Origin: Spirochaetales bacterium
GTDB lineage: Bacteria; Spirochaetota; Spirochaetia; DSM-2461
Direction of reading: 5' to 3'
NCBI GenBank assembly: GCA_002748225.1
Contig: PDRU01000065.1
Location: 1-5,246 of the forward strand
DNA: 5,246 nucleotides
The number at the start of each line of letters is the position of its first letter. The first letter of the stretch is position 1. Made by a program: the position numbers and the translations under genes. This document shows positions 1 to 4,877 of the stretch, one piece after another. Under the pieces are notes generated by a model. It made no database searches and was not told the origin of the DNA. It was given only the letters and a program-made list of their open reading frames with translations.

Positions 1-21
1 CCCCATAATCTGTATTGCTTT

Positions 22-106
22 TACCGGCGACCGGACTTGAACCGGTACGACCACCAGGGTCAGCAGATTTTAAGTCTGCTGTGTCTACCTATTCCACCAC
101 GCCGGC
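22..106 (-). tRNA. tRNA-Leu (anticodon UAA)
   Basis: This is a complete leucine tRNA gene on the minus strand. The acceptor stem pairs GCCGGCG (106 down to 100) with CGCCGGT (29 to 23), giving one G-U pair at the first position, followed by discriminator A at 22. The anticodon stem GCAGA/TCTGC encloses the loop CTTAAAA, so the anticodon is UAA (72-70) and reads UUA codons. The T arm is ACCGG-TTCAAGT-CCGGT. A long variable arm (GACC...GGTC) and the D arm with GGTAGACAC are typical of class II tRNA-Leu. The 3' CCA is not encoded: the bases after the discriminator are AAA, so CCA must be added by nucleotidyltransferase. A good promoter lies just upstream. Confidence 0.97.
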
Positions 107-116
107 GTATTAAGGC

Positions 117-145
117 ATCGTAACGGCCTTTGAGGGTTGGGTCAA
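117..145 (-). promoter_or_regulatory. Sigma-70-type promoter of tRNA-Leu
   Basis: On the minus strand, TTGACC (145-140) is followed by exactly 17 bases and then TACGAT (122-117), a good -35/-10 pair. The predicted start near 110 is only a few bases before the mature 5' end of the tRNA at 106, as is common for bacterial tRNA genes. The -35 box overlaps the candidate -35 box of the divergent fba gene. Confidence 0.65.
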
Positions 146-166
146 CTCATAAATATCTGATAGAAT
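137..166 (+). promoter_or_regulatory. Candidate promoter of fba
   Basis: TTGGGT (137-142), 18 bases, then TAGAAT (161-166) is a moderate match to a housekeeping promoter. It would start transcription near 173 and give a leader of about 60 bases before the fba start codon. It is the best match I see in this spacer for the rightward direction. It shares bases 140-142 with the -35 box of the tRNA promoter on the other strand. Confidence 0.4.
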
Positions 167-178
167 AAGCCCCTGGAA

Positions 179-198
179 GGAAACTGTCCAAAGTTTCC
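179..198 (+). promoter_or_regulatory. Hairpin in the fba 5' leader
   Basis: GGAAACT (179-185) and AGTTTCC (192-198) form a perfect 7-bp stem around a 6-base loop. It lies a few bases downstream of the predicted fba transcription start and about 25 bases before the ribosome-binding site. No T-run follows, so it does not look like a terminator. A 5' stabilising stem-loop or a regulatory leader element is possible. The inverted repeat is visible, but its function is inferred. Confidence 0.35.
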
Positions 199-234
199 CC
201 TTACTGATAATCAAAACGACCCAAGGAGAAAGAT

Positions 235-1317
235 ATGAGTCGAAAAGTTCTTGATCACATTAAACCCGGAGTGGTTTATGGCGAAGACCTGAACACCTTG
301 TTTGAAATTTGCAAAAGCGAAGGTTTTGCCATGCCGGCCGTTAACTGTGTAAACACTGAATCGGTCAACGGCGTTCTGGAAGCTGCTGTAAAGGCGAAGT
401 CGCCTGTAATGATTCAGTTTTCCAACGGCGGATCCACATTTTTTGCCGGTAAAGGGCTGAAACCCGCCGAAGGCCGCCCTGATGTCCTGGGTGCAGTTTC
501 CGGTGCCTATCATGTCCACAGAATGGCTGAAGCCTACGGTGTTCCGGTGGTGCTGCATACCGACCACTGCGCCAAAAAGCTGCTTCCCTGGCTGGACGGA
601 CTTCTGGATGCGGGTGAAGAACATTTCAAGGCCACAGGCAAACCGCTTTTCAGCTCCCACATGATTGACCTTTCAGAAGAGCCGCTGGAAGAAAATATTG
701 AAATAACTTCCAAATATTTAAAACGCACCAGCAGCATGAAGATGTTTCTGGAAATGGAACTGGGAATTACCGGCGGTGAAGAAGACGGTGTTGACAACAG
801 CGACAGAGACCAGGCCGATCTCTACTCCAAGCCGGAAGAAATTGACTATGTCTACACAGAGCTGAAAAAGATCAGTCCTTATTTTACAGTGGCAGCCGCT
901 TTTGGTAATGTTCACGGCGTATACAAACCCGGAAACGTTAAACTGACTCCGAAAATTCTTGATGCCGGCCAGAAATATATCCGTGAGAAACACGGTCTTT
1001 CGGAAGTTCATCCGGTTACTTATGTGTTCCACGGCGGCTCCGGTTCTTCCAGAGACGAAATTCGTGAAGCCATCAGTTACGGTGTGGTTAAGATGAATAT
1101 TGATACAGACACCCAATGGGCCACCTGGAAAGGTGTTCTGGAGTATTACAAAACCAATGAAGCCTACCTCCAGACACAGCTGGGCAATCCAAAAGGACCG
1201 GACGCTCCCAACAAGAAATTCTACGACCCCCGCGCATGGCTGCGCAAGGGACAGGAATCTCTGGTAGAACGTGTTATGGAAGCTTTTGAAAACCTTAACT
1301 GTCTGAACAGAAATTAA
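235..1317 (+). CDS. fba: Class II fructose-bisphosphate aldolase
   Basis: This 360-residue protein matches the Zn-dependent class IIA aldolase family, which reversibly cleaves fructose 1,6-bisphosphate into dihydroxyacetone phosphate and glyceraldehyde 3-phosphate in cytosolic glycolysis and gluconeogenesis. The length is nearly that of the E. coli enzyme (359). Expected residues are present: HTDH around 108-111 with catalytic D110 and metal ligand H111, GGEEDG with E182/E183, the metal ligands H227 (NVHGVYKPGN) and H266 (FHGGSGS), N288 in KMNIDTDTQWATW, and R333 in the C-terminal DPRAWLR segment for phosphate binding. AAGGAG (223-228) sits 6 bases before the ATG and fixes the start. The gene is divergent from tRNA-Leu. 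A 74-base gap with a long hairpin separates it from tatD, so the two may form a weakly coupled operon. No broken or missing catalytic residue was found. Confidence 0.97.
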   Translation: MSRKVLDHIKPGVVYGEDLNTLFEICKSEGFAMPAVNCVNTESVNGVLEAAVKAKSPVMIQFSNGGSTFFAGKGLKPAEGRPDVLGAVSGAYHVHRMAEAYGVPVVLHTDHCAKKLLPWLDGLLDAGEEHFKATGKPLFSSHMIDLSEEPLEENIEITSKYLKRTSSMKMFLEMELGITGGEEDGVDNSDRDQADLYSKPEEIDYVYTELKKISPYFTVAAAFGNVHGVYKPGNVKLTPKILDAGQKYIREKHGLSEVHPVTYVFHGGSGSSRDEIREAISYGVVKMNIDTDTQWATWKGVLEYYKTNEAYLQTQLGNPKGPDAPNKKFYDPRAWLRKGQESLVERVMEAFENLNCLNRN

Positions 1318-1327
1318 AATTAATTTT

Positions 1328-1379
1328 GCTCCGGCATTCACATTCGGCATTAACAGCTGTAACAGAGTGAAGCCGGAGC
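1328..1379 (+). promoter_or_regulatory. Long fba-tatD intergenic hairpin
   Basis: The arm GCTCCGGC-A-TTCAC (1328-1341) pairs with GTGAAGCCGGAGC (1367-1379). This gives 13 base pairs interrupted by one bulged A at 1336, with a 25-base loop that itself contains the palindrome ACAGCTGT (1353-1360). The following bases (TGTTCTCT) are only weakly T-rich, so this is at best a poor intrinsic terminator for fba. The 3' arm contains GGAG (1375-1378), the only Shine-Dalgarno-like sequence upstream of tatD. Read-through attenuation, mRNA 3'-end protection or control of tatD translation are all possible. Confidence 0.6.
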
Positions 1380-1391
1380 TGTTCTCTGCCT

Positions 1392-2198
1392 ATGTCTGAA
1401 AAAGTTCTCTCCCGCTTTCATTTACCCTTTCCTCTTTTTGACTCCCATTTTCATGCCCTGCACACAGCCGAAAGGCATGAATGTGCGCCGGTTTTGCTGC
1501 AGAAGGCTTTTGAACAGAATTTAGAGGGAGCCATGGAAGTGGCTATTGATGAACATCGTTTTCAGGAGCGCCTTCAGACAGCCGCTCAATACAGCCGGCT
1601 CCGCCTTTCAGCGGGCATTCACCCTTCCTCCACCCACCCGGACAGAGGGAACTGGAATGAACGGTTTGCCCTTATTAAAGAGCAAAGCACTCATCCGCTT
1701 GTTAAGGCAGTTGGTGAAACAGGTCTTGATTTCTACAGGGAGCATTCTCCGCGCGAGGCGCAGATTCAGGCCTTTGCCGACCACCTGGAACTGGCCGCGG
1801 CATCCAATCTTCCCATTATAATTCACTGCCGGAATGCCGCGGAAGAGGTGCTGGAGAGCATTAAAAACTCAAACTGCCGTCATGGCATTTTCCACTGTTT
1901 TTCTGAAGGACCGGAAGTGGCGGAAAAAGCCCTGGAACTGGGATTCCACATATCTTTTGCCGGAAATATTACCTACAAGAATACGGAACAGCTTGCCCGG
2001 GCGGCCAGGATAATTCCACAAGAGAGAATTCTGGTTGAAACAGATGCCCCGTATCTGGCCCCCCAGCCGGTACGCGGAAGGCCGAATCATCCAGGATACA
2101 TCGGCTACACCCTGGAAGCACTGGCAAAAATTCGGAATGAAGAACCGGCACAGCTGGCTGAGATAACCCTGGCAAATACCCGGAAGCTGTTTTCCTGA
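1392..2198 (+). CDS. tatD: TatD-family metal-dependent hydrolase (DNase)
   Basis: This 268-residue protein belongs to the TatD/YcfH family of TIM-barrel metallohydrolases. Characterised members are cytosolic Mg-dependent 3'-5' exonucleases linked to DNA repair or quality control. Family metal-site motifs appear in order: DSHFH (H19, H21), GETGLDFYR (E109), PIIIHCRNA (H145), GIFHCFSEG (H168) and LVETDAPYLAPQ (D218), followed by the usual RGRPNHP segment. The length is normal apart from about 14 extra residues before the first HxH motif. The frame upstream of the ATG contains only CTG as another possible start before a stop at 1368-1370. The ribosome site is poor: GGAG lies 13 bases from the ATG and inside a hairpin. 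The gene converges on the kinase gene, with 8 bp between the stops. The family is certain; its exact substrate, and whether it is the TatD or the YcfH type, cannot be settled here. Confidence 0.93.
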   Translation: MSEKVLSRFHLPFPLFDSHFHALHTAERHECAPVLLQKAFEQNLEGAMEVAIDEHRFQERLQTAAQYSRLRLSAGIHPSSTHPDRGNWNERFALIKEQSTHPLVKAVGETGLDFYREHSPREAQIQAFADHLELAAASNLPIIIHCRNAAEEVLESIKNSNCRHGIFHCFSEGPEVAEKALELGFHISFAGNITYKNTEQLARAARIIPQERILVETDAPYLAPQPVRGRPNHPGYIGYTLEALAKIRNEEPAQLAEITLANTRKLFS

Positions 2199-2206
2199 AA
2201 ACTTTC

Positions 2207-3268
2207 CTACATGCGCAGAGGTAAAGAAATTGTTACCTCTGTACCCGTGCCCTCCGTACTGGCTATGCTGACGCTGCCTTCATGAGCTTCAACAATGGTT
2301 TTAACTATATGCATACCCAAACCGGTACCGCCGCCTTCCGCGCTGGAGTAAAACGGCTCAAAGACATGGTTCAGTTCCTCTTCACTGATACCTCTGCCGG
2401 TATCCTTAACCACGATCAGCAGCCGGTCCGCATTTTCCACTGCACTTACAGTGACCGAGTCACCTTTTTTACATGCCTTACGCGCATTATCCACCAGGTT
2501 AATGAGCACACGGAGCATACGCTCGGCATCCAGCATAATAACGCCGGTGTAGCAGGGGCGGGAATAATCAAGCCATTCGCTTATTAAACCTGTCAGACGG
2601 TGGGTTTCCCTGCGGATCTGTGCCGTGTACTTTTTTAAATCCGCCTGAGTCTCATCCAGTTTGTAATCCAGCATATCAGCGTATCCCTTAATGACAGACA
2701 GAGGATTTCGCAAGTCGTGAATAATCATGGAAGAAAAGCGGCCTAAACTGGAAAGCCTCTCCTGGCGGATAAGCCGCTTATGCGCATTACGGAGTTCTTC
2801 GTTGGTATTCTCCAGTTCAAGGTTTCTCTGCCGAAGCTCACTGACAAAACTGTTGTTACTGTTTCGGACAAGCCGGGAAATACCCTTCATTAAAGCCAGA
2901 GCGACACCTCCGCGCACTTTCAGCAGTTCTTTAAAGGCTTCTGCCTCAATGGCATATCCTGCAACAGGAGGCCCTGTAACAATGGTGGCACTGCGGGGAA
3001 GCTGATCAACAACACTCATTTCGCCCACAAGACAGGGAGCTTCCTGAACAGCCAGAAGGTCGGCGTCTTTCGTTTCATAATCCACCCATATTCCAACACT
3101 TCCGGCAGTCAGAGCAAAAAGATTTTCCGCATGGTAGCCCTGATGGGCTATAATGCTGTTCTGCGCGTAATGAGTTGGATGACATATCCCGGCAAGGGCT
3201 GATAAATCATCCTCTGACAATTCAGAAAAAACCGGTATTTTCCGTAGAGCGTCAATTGTCCCGGCCAT
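2207..3268 (-). CDS. Cyclic-nucleotide-binding sensor histidine kinase
   Basis: This protein of 353 residues has no membrane segment or signal peptide, so it should be cytosolic. Residues about 5-122 form a CRP-like cyclic-nucleotide-binding domain with the phosphate-cassette signature GEMSV...LPRSAT (E83, R92, S93). A probable coiled coil follows (about 142-175). The kinase core has the H-box HDLRNP with the predicted phosphorylated H184, N-box N257/N261, G1 DTGRG (289-293), F-box FEPFY (303-307) and G2 GGGTGLG (312-318). Only 19 residues separate DYSR (234-237) from N257, where related kinases have more than 50, so part of the ATP-domain entry is missing in frame. I chose the ATG at 3268 because AGGTGG lies 5 bases before it; a GTG at 3277 would add three residues but overlaps that site. 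No response regulator is in the window. The natural ligand and partner are unknown. Confidence 0.9.
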   Translation of the reverse strand: MAGTIDALRKIPVFSELSEDDLSALAGICHPTHYAQNSIIAHQGYHAENLFALTAGSVGIWVDYETKDADLLAVQEAPCLVGEMSVVDQLPRSATIVTGPPVAGYAIEAEAFKELLKVRGGVALALMKGISRLVRNSNNSFVSELRQRNLELENTNEELRNAHKRLIRQERLSSLGRFSSMIIHDLRNPLSVIKGYADMLDYKLDETQADLKKYTAQIRRETHRLTGLISEWLDYSRPCYTGVIMLDAERMLRVLINLVDNARKACKKGDSVTVSAVENADRLLIVVKDTGRGISEEELNHVFEPFYSSAEGGGTGLGMHIVKTIVEAHEGSVSIASTEGTGTEVTISLPLRM

Positions 3269-3279
3269 AGTAACCACCT

Positions 3280-3312
3280 AAAAGAAAAGGCTGTTCCCAA
3301 TGGAACAGCCTT
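3280..3312 (-). terminator. Intrinsic terminator of the flaA operon
   Basis: AAGGCTGTTCC and GGAACAGCCTT form a perfect 11-bp stem with a 4-base loop (3287-3297 paired with 3302-3312). On the minus strand the stem runs directly into TTTTCTTTT, a classic Rho-independent terminator. It lies 44 bases after the stop codon of the second flaA gene. Its T-tract ends next to the ribosome-binding site of the downstream kinase gene. On the + strand the arm is preceded by an A-rich tract but not followed by Ts, so termination is expected in the leftward direction only. Confidence 0.92.
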
Positions 3313-3329
3313 GGAATATACACCCATGA

Positions 3330-3348
3330 GGTTTCCGTACAGGAAACC
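3330..3348 (-). repeat. Short inverted repeat after flaA
   Basis: GGTTTCC and GGAAACC form a perfect 7-bp stem with a 5-base loop. It sits between the flaA stop codon and the main terminator hairpin. No T-run follows it on either strand. It could protect the 3' end of the flaA mRNA or bind a protein, but the role is unknown. Confidence 0.45.
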
Positions 3349-3356
3349 GGATAATT

Positions 3357-4055
3357 CTACCAGGCGTCCATCATGTCGTCACCGTCACGGCTCTCTTCAG
3401 CAAAGAGGTCTGTAACGGCACGAATATCATCAAAGTAGATATAGTAGCGTCCAAAGGTTTCATCAATGTTGCACTTAACATTAAATCCGTCAATGGAAAT
3501 TCCCATGCGGTCATTGTAATGGTAGTTACGCTGAACAATATGGGGAGGAATGGTTACTGTTACCCTTTTCCAGCCGGAAAAATTCAGTTTACCCATGGGA
3601 ATAACAGCATCGTTTCCAAAATGGTCCGAAATAAGAAGCTCCAGCTCATGGTTGGTATTCCGGCCGGCTACCCAGACAGAAATGGTTTTTGTAATTCCCT
3701 CAATGGGAAGAGGCCGGATCGGTTTAAGTGTAAAATCAGTTACACCTCTGCGGAAAAACGAAACTTTCGCACCCACAACATTTTCATCCGGTTCACCAAT
3801 GCCGAATTCTTCTTCATCTTCAATGGGTTCCTTTTCAGCAGGATCGCCCGGCAATGCCCGCACTTCAATAACACCATTATCAAGAGCAAAGATACCATAC
3901 CAGAAACCGGCATCTTCCATTTTGCTCACGGATATTTCCTTGAGTTTCTGCTGAGCAGTTATTGCACCGGTAGCCGAAGGGTCTCTTTCTTCATCCTGGG
4001 CCCAGAGTCCGCAGGCAACAGCCAAAAGAACTAAAACAGTCAATATCTTTTTCAT
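3357..4055 (-). CDS. flaA: Flagellar filament outer layer protein FlaA (FlaA2-like)
   Basis: This 232-residue secreted protein is recognised as a member of the FlaA family, the sheath proteins that coat the FlaB core of spirochaetal periplasmic flagella. A signal peptide is clear: KK, then a hydrophobic run (ILTVLVLLAVACGL), with likely cleavage after LWA at residue 19. The mature part has an acidic stretch at about 71-91 and an acidic tail rich in D and E. Residues about 120-218 align by eye with the neighbouring FlaA: ISVWVAGRNTNHELEL, NFSGWKRVTVTIP and YYIYFDDIRAVTD. I start at the ATG at 4055 because AGGAG (4066-4062) lies 6 bases before it and the signal peptide begins there; an upstream in-frame extension would hide the signal peptide. 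The start is one base after the stop of the preceding flaA, so translation is probably coupled. The FlaA2 label is inferred from size and order. Confidence 0.9.
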   Translation of the reverse strand: MKKILTVLVLLAVACGLWAQDEERDPSATGAITAQQKLKEISVSKMEDAGFWYGIFALDNGVIEVRALPGDPAEKEPIEDEEEFGIGEPDENVVGAKVSFFRRGVTDFTLKPIRPLPIEGITKTISVWVAGRNTNHELELLISDHFGNDAVIPMGKLNFSGWKRVTVTIPPHIVQRNYHYNDRMGISIDGFNVKCNIDETFGRYYIYFDDIRAVTDLFAEESRDGDDMMDAW

Positions 4056-4056
4056 G

Positions 4057-4839
4057 TTATTCTCCTGTTCCCCAAATTTCTTGCACTTTTTCTGTGGTTG
4101 CCAGACCGAAACCATCATAATTGCTTTCATGCATATCGGAAAGCACCTTCAGGTGATCCAGGTAGATGTAAAAGTCGGATACAATTTCTGCCGGATGAGT
4201 GGTGAATACAATTTTAGTAAGACTTAAGGATGCCAGTTCCGGCTTATAGTTCACTGACTGCCGGATATAATGAGGCATCTTTATGTACATATTTCTCCAG
4301 CCGGGGAATTTAATGCTGCCCGGTTCCCTCATGTTTTCGTTTCTCCAGGGCTGAAGAGTATGAGCAATGCCCTGATAATCCATAAAATGGAACTCGACAT
4401 AATAATCGTAGTTGGCTCCCCATACCCAGAAATCCAGAGTCTGAACACGGCCGGGAAGAGGTATGGCTTTTGCCTTAAAATCTTCACCGGAACCTGTTCC
4501 GGGAATCAGCTCAATCTGATTATACCCCTGACGCTCAAACGCGCCGTTAATACCTAATACGCCAAGGGACTCCGGATTTTCGGGTTTTACGCCGAACAAA
4601 TCCTGAGGCCACTCACCCATGGCATAAGCCGTTCTTGGACGATCGTCTGCAGAAAACTTGCTTCCGCGGACCTGCCAGCTGATGGGTTCACCAGTATCGC
4701 TGAAAAATCCGGAATCAGGACCATCCCAGGTTTCAATAACAATTGATTCCAGGCTTACAGTAATCTCGTCAGCACTCAGAACACCTGCGACGAGAACCAA
4801 CAGGATGAGCAGGACCGAAAGGATGCTGCCTCTTTTCAT
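4057..4839 (-). CDS. flaA: Flagellar filament outer layer protein FlaA (FlaA1-like)
   Basis: This 260-residue exported protein is the first of two tandem FlaA sheath proteins of the periplasmic flagellum. The N-terminus is a signal peptide: MKRGS, then a long hydrophobic stretch to about residue 22, with likely cleavage near LSA (21-23). Motifs shared with the second FlaA are LDFWVWGANYDYYVEF (about 135-150), IKFPGWRNMYIKMP (about 176-189) and FYIYLDHLKVLSD (about 223-235), which fits a common beta-rich fold. AAGGAG (4851-4846) lies 6 bases before the ATG at 4839, which fixes the start. A near-consensus promoter lies about 55 bases upstream, inside the end of the preceding gene. Its last codons contain the ribosome-binding site for the next flaA. 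The FlaA family is well supported; the FlaA1 numbering is not consistent across spirochaetes. Confidence 0.92.
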   Translation of the reverse strand: MKRGSILSVLLILLVLVAGVLSADEITVSLESIVIETWDGPDSGFFSDTGEPISWQVRGSKFSADDRPRTAYAMGEWPQDLFGVKPENPESLGVLGINGAFERQGYNQIELIPGTGSGEDFKAKAIPLPGRVQTLDFWVWGANYDYYVEFHFMDYQGIAHTLQPWRNENMREPGSIKFPGWRNMYIKMPHYIRQSVNYKPELASLSLTKIVFTTHPAEIVSDFYIYLDHLKVLSDMHESNYDGFGLATTEKVQEIWGTGE

Positions 4840-4877
4840 TCCTATCTCCTTGAATTGTTTACCAAATCGATGACAAA

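Noticed and set aside
235..1317. Recent transfer of fba from enterobacteria because of strong likeness to the E. coli class IIA enzyme
   Set aside because: Class IIA aldolases are widespread and also found in other spirochaetes such as Borrelia; base composition and codon use look like the neighbouring genes.
718..1350. A 210-codon minus-strand frame across the end of fba
   Set aside because: fba has complete catalytic motifs on the other strand; the antisense translation shows no family features and no proper start signal.
179..3348. Similar GGAAAC/GTTTCC stems at 179-198 and 3330-3348 as copies of one regulatory element
   Set aside because: The loops, flanks and arm order differ and the stems are only 7 bp, so chance likeness is the simpler explanation.
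3519..4034. A long open frame of 171 codons on the + strand, and another of 134 codons at 3550-3954, both antisense to the second flaA
   Set aside because: They lie wholly inside a well-supported flaA gene, have no convincing ribosome site and their translations show no recognisable domain; they are shadows of the biased codon use of flaA.
3996..4055. Possible lipoprotein signal in the second FlaA (cysteine at residue 15 after LAVA)
   Set aside because: The -3 residue is not a usual lipobox residue, the hydrophobic run continues past the cysteine, and a better signal peptidase I site (LWA) follows. FlaA proteins are not known as lipoproteins.
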